The translations under genes and the position numbers were made by a program. This document shows positions 7,714 to 16,830 of a DNA stretch of 54,708 nucleotides, one piece after another (position 1 is the stretch's first letter; each line of letters starts with the position of its first letter). A model generated the notes under the pieces. The model saw only the letters and a list, made by a program, of their open reading frames with translations. It was not told the DNA's origin and did not search any database. This DNA is from Burkholderiales bacterium (GTDB taxonomy: Bacteria > Pseudomonadota > Gammaproteobacteria > Burkholderiales > Burkholderiaceae_C), in contig SXWY01000154.1 in NCBI GenBank assembly GCA_005789825.1, forward strand, positions 1-54,708, read 5' to 3'.

Positions 7714-9834
7714 ATGATCATCAACACCAACATGGATGCCATCAATGCAGCTTTGGCTTATTCGGATGCCACCAGCGCGGCTGCAACAGCCAGCCAACGC
7801 ATCAGTACACAACTTCGGATCAACAGCGCCAAGGACGATCCGGCAGGCCTGGGCATGGCAAACAGACTCAGCGCAAATATTTCATCGTATGCCAAGGCAG
7901 TAGACAACATCAACCAAGGTATTTCAGCGCTCTCCACAGCAGACTCAGCCATGGCGTCTATCCAGACCATTTTGACTTCGATGAAAACTTTGGCGACTTC
8001 TTCTGCATCGGGCACCGCCAGCAGCACCACATTGACCAGTAACCAGTTGGCATTTGCCTCGTATATGTCTCAACTTGATTCTGTAGCGAACACAGCTTAC
8101 TTCAATAATGTTTCATTATTGAATGGCAGTACGCCATCCATCGCCATTCAATCTGGAATTAATCCAGGCGATAAAACAACTTTGACTTTTGGATCATTGC
8201 TGTCGTCTGCACTGGGCTCTGGCAGTTCATTGGCTTTGACCTCTCTGGGCTCGTCAACATCGGCCATGGCATCAGGCGACCTGGTTTTAAACGGCTACAC
8301 CGTTGGCGCATCTTTATCTACTGATGACACCTATTCTTACTCTTTCAATTCCGGCAGTGCTATTGCAAAGGCAGCGGCAATCAATCGCATCACATCCACC
8401 AGCAATATCAAGGCAGAGGTTGGAACGACCCAAGTCGCAGGCAGTGCCATGTCAGCTGCAGGCACGGGAACGGCTGGCACGATCACCATCAATGGCACCG
8501 CCATTTCAATCACATTGGCATCCAGCAGCGATTACGCCACCAACCGCGCCGCCGTCGTAACGGCCATCAATCTCAATTCAGGAACCACTGGCGTCACCGC
8601 CACAGACAACCTTTCCACCAGCAATGGCATATCTCTGAAAGCCGCAGACGGCAGAAATATCACTGTGGCTTTCGACGGCACGAATTTAACAGCCAGCAAC
8701 ACAGGTGTCGCTGCGGCCGGTACTTATGCTGGCACTTACACGCTCCGAAGTTTGAGCCAAAGCAGCATTGTTGTGAGCAGCAATGTAGGCGGTACTTTAG
8801 CCAATGCCGATCTCGGTTTAGGCACATTCAGCAGCAACACCGCCCAGTTCACCAACAAAGCGCGCAGCGGATCCATTGCGGCGCCCACAGCACTTAGCGC
8901 TGGCGATTTGATGATCAACGGATACAACATTGGAGCTGCCTTTACATCCGATGACACGGCTTCCGTTGCCACAACCACATCTTCCACGAAAGCTGCAAGC
9001 GCCATTTCCATGGCAGCGGCCATCAACCGACAAACCTCACTGACCAAAGTGACTGCAACAGTCAACCCAAACGTCGTAGAAGGAACAGGGTTTTCCGCGG
9101 GTGCAGTCGACACCATTTATCTCAATGGCGTGTCGATTGCCGCTTCCTTGTCGACCAGTTCAACGGCTGCAGATGTAGTGAGCCTGCTCAATACATACAC
9201 CGGGCAAACTGGTGTGACAGCGACCAATAATGGAAGTGGTGTGACTTTAACGGCATCGGATGGTAGAAATATCGCAATTGGGGTGAGCAGTGGTGGCGCA
9301 GCAGTAGCTGGCACCCGCATTGGCCTAGGGGGCAATGCTGCCCTGAGCGGCGCAGCGGCCAGTTCTGCCGGGGCCATGACCTATTTGTCCACAGTGAAGC
9401 TCACTTCCACCAATGGAACTTTCAGTATTACTCCCGGTAGCAGCGGTTTAACGAACTTCAGCGCTCTGGGATTCAGAGAGGGAACGTATGGTGGCGGATC
9501 AACTTCCACGAAAGTATCCAGTTTAGATATCTCCACCACGACGGGAGGTACCAATGCCTTGACTACCTTGGCAGATGCAATCAATATGGTGTCACAGTAC
9601 CAAGCCACTGTAGGTGCATTGCAAAATCGCATGTCCTATCAAACCAGCTATGTGAACAACCTCAAAACCACCTCCACCACGGCATACGGGAATATCGTGA
9701 ATTACGATCTGGCAGCCGAAACTGCGGCCCTCGCCACAGCAAAAATCAAGCAAAATGCTTCGATGGCCATGTTGGCTCAGGCCAATATTTCTCAAGACAT
9801 GGTTTCTTATTTGCTGAAACAGTACATCAAATAG
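7714..9834 (+). CDS. Second, divergent flagellin with duplicated variable modules
   Basis: A 706-residue flagellin with recognisable D0/D1 ends: IINTNMDAINAALAY, RINSAKDDPAGLGMANRL, a C-terminal NYDLAAETAALATAKIKQ and an end LLKQYIK. Several canonical residues of FliC are changed, for example no LSTGSK and a lysine-rich tail, so packing may differ from the major subunit. The middle carries two modules (about 189-325 and 399-530) homologous to each other and to those of FliC. It is encoded on the opposite strand from fliC and flaG. No sigma28 promoter with proper spacing is visible, so timing may differ from fliC. It could be a minor, alternative or segment-specific flagellin. Confidence 0.9.
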   Translation: MIINTNMDAINAALAYSDATSAAATASQRISTQLRINSAKDDPAGLGMANRLSANISSYAKAVDNINQGISALSTADSAMASIQTILTSMKTLATSSASGTASSTTLTSNQLAFASYMSQLDSVANTAYFNNVSLLNGSTPSIAIQSGINPGDKTTLTFGSLLSSALGSGSSLALTSLGSSTSAMASGDLVLNGYTVGASLSTDDTYSYSFNSGSAIAKAAAINRITSTSNIKAEVGTTQVAGSAMSAAGTGTAGTITINGTAISITLASSSDYATNRAAVVTAINLNSGTTGVTATDNLSTSNGISLKAADGRNITVAFDGTNLTASNTGVAAAGTYAGTYTLRSLSQSSIVVSSNVGGTLANADLGLGTFSSNTAQFTNKARSGSIAAPTALSAGDLMINGYNIGAAFTSDDTASVATTTSSTKAASAISMAAAINRQTSLTKVTATVNPNVVEGTGFSAGAVDTIYLNGVSIAASLSTSSTAADVVSLLNTYTGQTGVTATNNGSGVTLTASDGRNIAIGVSSGGAAVAGTRIGLGGNAALSGAAASSAGAMTYLSTVKLTSTNGTFSITPGSSGLTNFSALGFREGTYGGGSTSTKVSSLDISTTTGGTNALTTLADAINMVSQYQATVGALQNRMSYQTSYVNNLKTTSTTAYGNIVNYDLAAETAALATAKIKQNASMAMLAQANISQDMVSYLLKQYIK
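8278..9303 (+). repeat. Two diverged modules inside the second flagellin
   Basis: Module 1 (8278-8688) and module 2 (8908-9303) share DLVLNGYTVGASLSTDD vs DLMINGYNIGAAFTSDD, AIAKAAAINRI vs AISMAAAINRQ, TINGT vs YLNGV, TTGVTAT vs QTGVTAT and KAADGRNITV vs TASDGRNIAI. The motif order is the same as in FliC, so the duplication probably predates separation of the two flagellins or has been homogenised between them. Confidence 0.8.
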
Positions 9835-9884
9835 ATTAAATAATATTCAATTTATTTTTTCAAAATCCACTCAAGAAGATTTCA

Positions 9885-10145
9885 TTGCTACCGACTATAC
9901 CAAGGGTAATCTTTGGGCAGACGCACATGATCATTGAACGACTGGAACTCAAGCAACTGGCTTTGACGAGCAACATACATACGCTCGAAACGCTGGGTAT
10001 TGGTGACAGCATTTTTTGTGATGACCTGAAAAAAGCCCACAGCCTTCGCGCCCTGTCTTATTACTTGGTTCGCACCCGCAATCTTTCTCGCAAATTTGTG
10101 TTTCGCAAAATGGACCATGGCTGGCGCATTATTCGTGTTCAATAA
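9885..10145 (+). CDS. Small basic protein of unknown function
   Basis: An 86-codon reading frame starting at TTG (9885, with AAGAAG about 10 nt upstream), or 72 codons from the ATG at 9927. I do not recognise a family. The product is rich in Lys/Arg toward the end ([20 protein letters not shown]), has no membrane segment or signal peptide and contains one Cys. It follows the second flagellin by about 50 bp in the same direction and ends 5 bp before the convergent fliD stop. It may be co-transcribed with the flagellin. A regulator or chaperone is conceivable but unsupported. Confidence 0.5.
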   Translation: MLPTIPRVIFGQTHMIIERLELKQLALTSNIHTLETLGIGDSIFCDDLKKAHSLRALSYYLVRTRNLSRKFVFRKMDHGWRIIRVQ

Positions 10146-10150
10146 TGGTT

Positions 10151-12232
10151 TTACTTGTTGGTGTACGTGGCCATCATGCCGTCAAAAGTGGCTTTCAGAC
10201 TGGTCTTTTGGCTGTTGACGCTGCCCACCAAGCTGTCCATGGCAGCGAACTGCTTTTGATAGCGCGCTAACAACGCATCCATTCGCACTTGCAATTTAGC
10301 CAATTGCGCACGGTAGTTGGTGTTTTCTTTGTTGGCGTTTTCGCTCTTGGTCAACAACGGGCCAGTAGCTGAAAGCAGGTTGGTCAACTTCTTGACTGCA
10401 TCACCTGCAATTCCGGCAGGCAGTCCACTGTACACACTCAATTTGTTGTATCCACCGGTGAACATCTTGGCGATGTCGTCAACACCGGTTTGCAGCGCAG
10501 TGTCCAATTTGGTCTCATCCAGTGACAACACCCCCGTTTGGTCCAAACTGAACCCCAACTGGCTCATCGACTGGTAGGTGGTACCTGGCGTGCTGGAAAC
10601 ACCAAAAATCAAAGAGCGCATTTGTTGCCTCACCATGCGAGCTGTGCTGTCGCCCACCAAGGTGGCACCATAGGTTTCCAAAGTGGACTTTGGGTTGGTG
10701 GTTTCTTTGATGATGTTGTCAAAATCGTTGTAAGCCGTGACCAGTGCGGTCAATTTGGCTTTCAGTGAAGAGGTGTCACGGGCCAAGTTGATGCTGGCAG
10801 GTGTGCTGCTCGCGGCCTTGAGGTTCAAGGTCAGGCCTGGAACAATGTCAGATATGGCATTGCTCTGGCGGGTGTAACTGATACCGTCCACAGTGACACT
10901 GGCATCGCTGGCTGCATAGCCACTGGGGGTTACAAAACCCGCGCCAAACACATTGCCCACGTCATCACTCGACACGGTGAAACCTTCTGTCGCTCCATTA
11001 ATGCCAGTGATCATCACCTTATAGGGTGTGCCTGCGCTGCCATCGTTGATCAACTGCGCTTTATAGCCACGGTTAGATGCATTGATCGCCGACACCACGC
11101 CAGCTGGCGTGTCGTCATAGGTTTTTTTGGTCAAACCAATATCTGTGATCACCTTACCAGAGGCAGAACTGACCACCAGACCATTGGTGCTGTCATACGA
11201 CACACTGATGTCTGTGTTGCCATCTAGTGTGCGCAATTGCGTTTGAAGATTGGCAGCCAGTGAAGACATGTTGGCGGTCAAAGGCGCAGGTATGAGTGAA
11301 CGCTGTGTGCCCGCAATGGTCACTGTGAACCCACTGAAATCATTCACCGAAGGGTGGGTGCCAAAACTCGCGCCGGTGATGGTGGTGCTGCCTGCGGTAC
11401 CTGTCAAGGCCCCAGTGTCCAAGTTGAATGTTGCAGATGTTGAAAGTGTTGGGTTATTGACCACGCGAGTGGTGGTTGCCGAAGCGATCTCAAGCTGACT
11501 GCCGTTGTAAGTCACACTCAAATCAGAAGAACCATCCAAAGCCCGCAACTGGGATTGCAAGTTGGATGCCAAATCGCTCATGGTGGCAGTGGTGGGTGCT
11601 GGAGTCAGTGCAAAGGTTTTGCCATCGATATCGACAGAAAAAGTTTTGAAATCACTGACCGACGGAGAGGTGGCAAATGCGGGCCCATTGATAGATGCCA
11701 TGTAAGTGGAGTACGACTGGGAAGTTCCCACGGTGGCGTTGGAACTGCGAGCAATCGTCAAGCCAAAACTGCTACCTGCATTGATGCTGGTCGTGGCAGA
11801 AGCAAATCCAGCACTGATACTGCGTTGGGGTTGTGACAGTGCATTCACCACAATTTGGTGATCACCGACAGAGGCAGCTGCTGTGGCTGTGACACTTAGC
11901 GCAGAAGTGTTGCTGTTATCCAGTGTAAGCGTATTGAAATTATCACGGTCTTTGACAGCGCTGAGAGCTGTTTTGAATTCGTTCATCATGAACATGACAG
12001 CAGACATGCCACTGACCTTGGCATCGTTCTTCGCAATCTTCGCGTTGATCGCGTTTTCTTGCGGCATTTTTTCTGCATTGACCAAGTTTTGCGCCAACGA
12101 GGCCACATCTACCCCGGAGCCTGCACTCAATGAGGTGATGATTTTTTGTGCATTGGCTTTATTGGCCGCTGCCACATCCGCCGCGGTGGAAGCGGCCGTG
12201 GAGGTGCTGGAGCTGACGGGAGTGGTGGCCAT
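10151..12232 (-). CDS. fliD: Flagellar filament cap protein FliD (HAP2), enlarged
   Basis: A 693-residue FliD; many relatives have 450-500. The N-terminal domain includes SLSAGSGVDVASLAQNLVNAEK (about residues 34-55). A flagellin-hook IN-type segment follows later, and the C-terminal coiled region ends with a GSVNSQKTSLKATFDGMM-type stretch. FliD caps the filament and folds incoming flagellin. Two homologous inserts of about 80 residues (182-262 and 287-367) account for much of the extra length. A strong sigma28 promoter lies just upstream, immediately after the flgL stop. Confidence 0.95.
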   Translation of the reverse strand: MATTPVSSSTSTAASTAADVAAANKANAQKIITSLSAGSGVDVASLAQNLVNAEKMPQENAINAKIAKNDAKVSGMSAVMFMMNEFKTALSAVKDRDNFNTLTLDNSNTSALSVTATAAASVGDHQIVVNALSQPQRSISAGFASATTSINAGSSFGLTIARSSNATVGTSQSYSTYMASINGPAFATSPSVSDFKTFSVDIDGKTFALTPAPTTATMSDLASNLQSQLRALDGSSDLSVTYNGSQLEIASATTTRVVNNPTLSTSATFNLDTGALTGTAGSTTITGASFGTHPSVNDFSGFTVTIAGTQRSLIPAPLTANMSSLAANLQTQLRTLDGNTDISVSYDSTNGLVVSSASGKVITDIGLTKKTYDDTPAGVVSAINASNRGYKAQLINDGSAGTPYKVMITGINGATEGFTVSSDDVGNVFGAGFVTPSGYAASDASVTVDGISYTRQSNAISDIVPGLTLNLKAASSTPASINLARDTSSLKAKLTALVTAYNDFDNIIKETTNPKSTLETYGATLVGDSTARMVRQQMRSLIFGVSSTPGTTYQSMSQLGFSLDQTGVLSLDETKLDTALQTGVDDIAKMFTGGYNKLSVYSGLPAGIAGDAVKKLTNLLSATGPLLTKSENANKENTNYRAQLAKLQVRMDALLARYQKQFAAMDSLVGSVNSQKTSLKATFDGMMATYTNK
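11132..11689 (-). repeat. Duplicated module inside fliD
   Basis: Copy A (11447-11689) and copy B (11132-11374) align along their whole length. Examples are PSVSDFKTFSVDIDGK vs PSVNDFSGFTVTIAGT, LTPAPTTATMSDLASNLQ vs LIPAPLTANMSSLAANLQ, and QLRALDGSSDLSVTY vs QLRTLDGNTDISVSY. The level of identity suggests a fairly recent in-frame duplication. Confidence 0.85.
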
Positions 12233-12259
12233 TCGCTTTTTAAGGGTTTATCGTCAGTG

Positions 12260-12286
12260 TGATCGGATTCAACAACAGAAACTTGA
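12260..12286 (-). promoter_or_regulatory. FliA (sigma28) promoter of fliD
   Basis: On the minus strand TCAAGTTT (12286-12279), 11 nt and TCCGATCA (12267-12260) fit sigma28 at 7 and 6 of 8 positions. It sits in the 59-bp gap between the flgL stop and the fliD start, giving fliD late expression independent of the flg operon. Confidence 0.82.
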
Positions 12287-12291
12287 GCCCA

Positions 12292-13221
12292 TCAATTGAT
12301 GTAATTGAAAAGGCTCAATTTCGAAATCTTGGCAAAACTGCTTTGCGCGGCCTCCAGCGCCAGCTGGTCTTTGTTCATTTTGGTGATGGCTTCGGTGTAG
12401 TCCAAATCTTGGATGTCCGACATGGTGGTTTTCAAGCGCAAGGTGATTTCGTCCAGCACATTGTTTTGCGAGTCCACCACGTTCAAATCGGTACCGACTT
12501 GTGCGGTGGCGTCGCTCAAACCTTGCTGCAAGGTATCAATTTCACTGATGCCGCGTTGAATCGCCACGCGGTTGCTGCTCTTGACCGCTTCGATCAAGTC
12601 ACCCATGGCTTGAAAAAAACCGATGCCCACCCGACCGCCTTTGCCGTCGTCACGCACCACATTGGTAAACGCGTCAGAGCCAGGGATGTTTTGGTTCATG
12701 CGACGGTTGTCGCCCACACCGACCACCATGCGGGCTTGGTCGCCTTTGTAAACAATCACCCCTTTGGCATCGGGCGAAAACGGCATTTGGCTCACGCGGC
12801 TACCGGCGAACAAATAATTGCCATTCGAATCCTGCGAATTGGCCAAGCTCAGTATTTGGTTGCGCAATTCGGTCATTTCCAGCGCAATGGTTTTTCTGTC
12901 CGCTGCGCCCAAGGTGTCGTTGGCCGCTTGCACAGACAACTCCTTCATGCGGAACATGACATCGCTGGTGCTGTTCAAGGCGGTTTCTTCGGCTTTGCGC
13001 CTGATTTCAATCGCTTTGATGCTTTCTTGGTAGCTTTTTTGCCGCGCAATCTCAGACTCCAAACGGGTCACCAAGGATGCTTTGTCAGGCTCATCGCTGG
13101 GCTTGGTGATTTGCTTGCCGGTTGACAATTGCTCTTGTGTTTTGGCCAAGTTGCCTTGCACATTGGCCAGCTGTGCGCTGGCCCGGTCAAAAAACATGCT
13201 GGTAGAAACTTTCATGACCAT
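12292..13221 (-). CDS. flgL: Flagellar hook-filament junction protein FlgL (HAP3)
   Basis: A 309-residue protein of normal FlgL length. It starts with flagellin-like KVSTSMFFDRASAQL and LSTGKQITKPSDEP and ends with a helix containing DIQDLDYTEAITKMNKDQLAL, as in FlgL. With FlgK it joins hook to filament. The first ATG is preceded by AAGGAG at 8 nt; a second ATG two codons later is less well spaced. It lies 15 bp after flgK. Unlike its partner axial proteins it is not enlarged. Confidence 0.95.
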   Translation of the reverse strand: MVMKVSTSMFFDRASAQLANVQGNLAKTQEQLSTGKQITKPSDEPDKASLVTRLESEIARQKSYQESIKAIEIRRKAEETALNSTSDVMFRMKELSVQAANDTLGAADRKTIALEMTELRNQILSLANSQDSNGNYLFAGSRVSQMPFSPDAKGVIVYKGDQARMVVGVGDNRRMNQNIPGSDAFTNVVRDDGKGGRVGIGFFQAMGDLIEAVKSSNRVAIQRGISEIDTLQQGLSDATAQVGTDLNVVDSQNNVLDEITLRLKTTMSDIQDLDYTEAITKMNKDQLALEAAQSSFAKISKLSLFNYIN

Positions 13222-13236
13222 GGTGTCATCTCCTTA

Positions 13237-16200
13237 TTAGCGGACTTGCACGATGGCATCAAACAATTGACCAGATATTTGCAGCGCCTTGGCAGCTGCT
13301 TGGTAGGCTTGTTGAAAACGGATCAAGTCCGCTGCTTCGTCATCCAGGTTCACGCCCGACACTTTGTCGCGTGCACTTTGGGCCTGTTCATTCACCACGG
13401 TCAACGCCTGCTGTGTGATCTTGGCCTGTTGGGCGGCATTGCCCACGTTGTTGACTTGGTCGATATAACTTTCGGCCAAGGTTTTGTTGCCGACCACTTT
13501 CTTTTGCGACAAATCGGCCATGACCAACATGTTCTCGTTGTTACCAATGCCGTCATGGTTGCCATCTACCGCAAACACATCGCCCACATCGGGGGCGCGT
13601 GAAAATTTGATCGACAAGCCTTGGTACTCGATCACTGGGTCGAGCACGGTGTTGTCGTAATGGCGATTGACCAATTCGGTACCGGTGGCACCATCGATGA
13701 TCACAAAGCGGTCTGGCTCGATGAACTTGATTTGCAAATTTTGGTCGCGCAACTTGTCTTTGGGATCGATCGGCTCGCCTGAGTAACTGGCCGCGATATC
13801 GGCTTTGCCCTGGCCAGTCACAAAAACCATCAAATCGTCCGGGACTTTGCCTTCCACATAAGCAGCGGTTCTGAAGCCGAGCAAGCTCAGGTCAAACGGG
13901 CTGCCGGTTTGGCGTCGATCGGCGGGTCCGTATTCACCGAAAGACAAGCGGATGTCAGATTTTTCTGGGTCGCCCAAGCGGCGGGTCAGGCGCACCATGC
14001 CGTGGAAAAAATTCGAGCCTTCGCTCAAATTCAGGTTCAAAGCGTTGGCGGGTTTTCCTGCGTCGTCGAAGGGGCCCAGCGCAATCGTTTCACCTTCGTT
14101 GCCTGGGGTGTTTTCCAAAATCAAATCACCGTTGTCTGCCAAACGGGCATTCACGCCCGTGGCTTCGCTTTTCGATTGCAGCGCCTGCACAAACGACAAC
14201 AAGTCTTTGTATTGGGCAGGTACTTTGCCGCCAGTGGGCAATTTGCCAATCACCACGCCATTGATGGTCATTTCTTTGTGAAAGTCCAACGAGGCAGAAG
14301 GAATGCGAATTTCGTTGAACACCTCGGCATATTTCAAATCATTGGCTTTGACCGCAGCGCTCGCCACATGGCTGTCCACCACGGTGCCATTGAAACCGCG
14401 TACCAAGCCGGTCAATACGGTGTTTTTTCCCTCGGCATTGGTGGTTTTTCCGCTGTAATAAATTTGCTCGTCGCCAATTTGAATCACGCCACCCAGGTCC
14501 GAAAAAAGGTCGGCATTTTTCAACTCCAAGGAGTCAGCGCTCGACGCGATGTCGCTGACCAACATGGATTGCTCGGAAGAAAAGAATGGGTGGGCATCAA
14601 TGCCTGCGTTCAACCAATTGGCCACTTGCTGAGGACCAAGTTCTTCACCCGCAGCCAATTTCAATTCGCCCAATGGCTCATCATTGAGTTTGATCGCGCC
14701 TTCGGGAATCACCACCAAATCGGTAGAGGATGAAACCGGCACCACGCGTCCACTGGACAAAGTGGCTGCCGTGGGCGTGGCCTTGTCAGGCTGACCCAGT
14801 TTGTCAAACTGCTGCTCATACAGCACACTGGCCTTGGTGCCATAAAACACTTTCGCACCACGGTAGCCTTTTTCACCAGACTGGTTCAGGTAAGCATCGC
14901 TGTAGGTGAGTTCGGGACTGAAGCCGTTGTCGGCGTTGAGCATCTGGAATTTTTCATCCTCGCTCAAGGGCACGCCAATCAATTGGCGGCCATCGCGGGT
15001 CATCACATGCAACTGTTGACCCGGTTTGACGCTGTCCAAATAAATCGTGGTGTCCGCCATGCCCGCGGCCAAGGTGGTCACAGGCGCGAACAATCGGCCA
15101 CCGCCCACTTCCACTTTCAGCGGGTTGTTGGTGAATGGGTTGTTGGTCAACAACGGATTGCTGATACCAGGCGGCATGGTGCTGGCCAAAAAGCTCACCC
15201 GCGCACGCACATCGCTGGCGTTGTTCGGGTTTTCGGTGACGCGAAACAAACCACCGGTGGTGATGCGCAACGGGTCTTGTAACAACACCCGCACACCTAC
15301 CGCTGCACTGGCGGCCTTGTCATCGATGCGCAGCAAATCCACACCCAGATGGCCATAACCGTCGATGCCCGAGCGTTGGATCAAATTCACTTCGTTGACA
15401 AAACTTTGCGCCAAAAAATCCAGCCCTTTTTGGGCGGGCTCCAGCACCTGGCTGATGAACGTGTTGAGCCCACCCATGGTGCCACCGCTGGCGCCAGACA
15501 AGGGCTCGGTGTTGCCATAAGGGTCGAGCACCAGGTCGAGTTTGCTCAGCGAGTTGGGGTCAAAGCCGATGGGACGTGATTTCAAACCATCGACCACCAA
15601 GCTTTGCTTCATGGTGGTTCCCAGACTGACGGACACAATGCCATTCGGTGTGAAGCTGGTTTTGATGCGTGAGAATTCTGAAATTTGGCGCAACAACAAA
15701 TCGCGGCGGTCGAGCAATTCTGACGACTGGCCTTCCAATGTCGGCGACTTGGTCAGCTGCTGGTTCACCAAGGCCAATTGCTCGGTCAAGGTGTTGATTT
15801 GGTTACCAGCGCTCTCCAAGGCTTGGCGTGTTTCGGTGGACACCAAAGACAATTGCCCTGCCAGTTCAGCAAAGCGTGAACCCACGCCCTCTGACGCACG
15901 GATGAAACTGGTTCGCATCACGGTAGATGCGGGATCCACCGACAAACTGCGCGCTGCATTGAAAAATGTGTCCAAGGCCGAGCTCAAGCCCACGCTTTTG
16001 TCACCCATGATGTCCATCACACGCTGGGTGTAATTCACCAAAGGTTCTTGTGTTGCCAAGTCGGTATTGCTGTTGCGCAAATTCGATTCGGCGAATGTGT
16101 CGAACGCGCGTTTGACCGCCGTGAACAATACCCCAGTGCCCAAATACATATTGGCCTGTTTGGAAGGCGCACTCTGTGTCAATGTCGATTGCTGGCGTGA

Positions 16201-16302
16201 ATACCCTTCGGTGCTGACGTTGGCAATGTTGTTACTGACCGTGCCCAAGGCACGCTGGTAAGCGGCCACGGCGGTACTGCTGATGCCCAGCATATTGCTC
16301 AT
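13237..16302 (-). CDS. flgK: Flagellar hook-associated protein FlgK (HAP1), unusually large
   Basis: A 1021-residue FlgK; familiar homologues have about 550-650. The N-terminal rod-like motif ALGTVSNNIANVSTEGYSRQ (about 19-38) and the C-terminal GVNLDDEAADLIRFQQAYQ followed by AAKALQISGQLFDAIVQV are canonical and form the D0/D1 helices. The extra length is in the central region (about 330-900). It contains segments such as FNEIRIPSASLDFHKEMTIN and a repeated theme of beta-rich text. The start overlaps the flgJ stop by 4 bp (ATGA), indicating coupling. Confidence 0.95.
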   Translation of the reverse strand: MSNMLGISSTAVAAYQRALGTVSNNIANVSTEGYSRQQSTLTQSAPSKQANMYLGTGVLFTAVKRAFDTFAESNLRNSNTDLATQEPLVNYTQRVMDIMGDKSVGLSSALDTFFNAARSLSVDPASTVMRTSFIRASEGVGSRFAELAGQLSLVSTETRQALESAGNQINTLTEQLALVNQQLTKSPTLEGQSSELLDRRDLLLRQISEFSRIKTSFTPNGIVSVSLGTTMKQSLVVDGLKSRPIGFDPNSLSKLDLVLDPYGNTEPLSGASGGTMGGLNTFISQVLEPAQKGLDFLAQSFVNEVNLIQRSGIDGYGHLGVDLLRIDDKAASAAVGVRVLLQDPLRITTGGLFRVTENPNNASDVRARVSFLASTMPPGISNPLLTNNPFTNNPLKVEVGGGRLFAPVTTLAAGMADTTIYLDSVKPGQQLHVMTRDGRQLIGVPLSEDEKFQMLNADNGFSPELTYSDAYLNQSGEKGYRGAKVFYGTKASVLYEQQFDKLGQPDKATPTAATLSSGRVVPVSSSTDLVVIPEGAIKLNDEPLGELKLAAGEELGPQQVANWLNAGIDAHPFFSSEQSMLVSDIASSADSLELKNADLFSDLGGVIQIGDEQIYYSGKTTNAEGKNTVLTGLVRGFNGTVVDSHVASAAVKANDLKYAEVFNEIRIPSASLDFHKEMTINGVVIGKLPTGGKVPAQYKDLLSFVQALQSKSEATGVNARLADNGDLILENTPGNEGETIALGPFDDAGKPANALNLNLSEGSNFFHGMVRLTRRLGDPEKSDIRLSFGEYGPADRRQTGSPFDLSLLGFRTAAYVEGKVPDDLMVFVTGQGKADIAASYSGEPIDPKDKLRDQNLQIKFIEPDRFVIIDGATGTELVNRHYDNTVLDPVIEYQGLSIKFSRAPDVGDVFAVDGNHDGIGNNENMLVMADLSQKKVVGNKTLAESYIDQVNNVGNAAQQAKITQQALTVVNEQAQSARDKVSGVNLDDEAADLIRFQQAYQAAAKALQISGQLFDAIVQVR

Positions 16303-16820
16303 GGCTCATTCCTCGTGGGTGCCAAAGGCATGGTTTTGTGCATCGGCAGTGGCTTCAAGGTCGGGCGTGGCAAGGGCATCGCCGGTTGCTCCACAGGCGT
16401 CAAACTCATGGGCAGCACTGGTTTGTGCAGCGGCATGCCGGGGGCTTGCAAGGCAGCTGTTTTTTGGCGCAGTGCCAGCAGCTCGGCGGTGCTGGTTGCA
16501 GATTCTTGTTGGCTCAATTGCTTGACCACCACATCGGCAAAACCCAAAGCATTGCGCTTGGCCATGGACAAGGACAACTCTTTGTCGTACATGCCTTGGA
16601 AAGTTTCCAAAGCATTGGACTGGAACATATCGCTTTTCAACACATTGTTGGCTTCGCGCATGGACTTGAGCATCATTTGGATAAACAGCGCTTCAAATTG
16701 TTCTGCCGATTCACGCAACGCGCCCTTTTCATTGCGCTGGGCTTTGCCGCGCAATTCGCCCAATGCGCCAAAGTCCGCATAGGACTTGGCAGCGGTGGAG
16801 GGGTTGGTGATGTCAGCCAT
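16299..16820 (-). CDS. flgJ: Rod-cap protein FlgJ without muramidase domain
   Basis: A 173-residue protein equal to the N-terminal half of classical FlgJ. The rod-binding core ESAEQFEALFIQMMLKSMRE and DMFQSNALETFQGMYDKELS spans about residues 37-85, followed by a Pro/Met-rich tail. The C-terminal glucosaminidase domain present in enterobacterial FlgJ (about 313 residues) is absent. In such lineages a separate enzyme opens the peptidoglycan; the LysM/transglycosylase gene at 26292-27431 is the obvious candidate. It lies 10 bp after flgI and overlaps flgK by 4 bp. Confidence 0.93.
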   Translation of the reverse strand: MADITNPSTAAKSYADFGALGELRGKAQRNEKGALRESAEQFEALFIQMMLKSMREANNVLKSDMFQSNALETFQGMYDKELSLSMAKRNALGFADVVVKQLSQQESATSTAELLALRQKTAALQAPGMPLHKPVLPMSLTPVEQPAMPLPRPTLKPLPMHKTMPLAPTRNEP

Positions 16821-16830
16821 GGTCAGTGCA

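Noticed and set aside
4800-9834. Possible proteolytic flagellin with a metallopeptidase insert
   Set aside because: No HExxH or related zinc motif occurs in the variable region of either flagellin; the inserts are Ser/Thr/Ala-rich structural modules.
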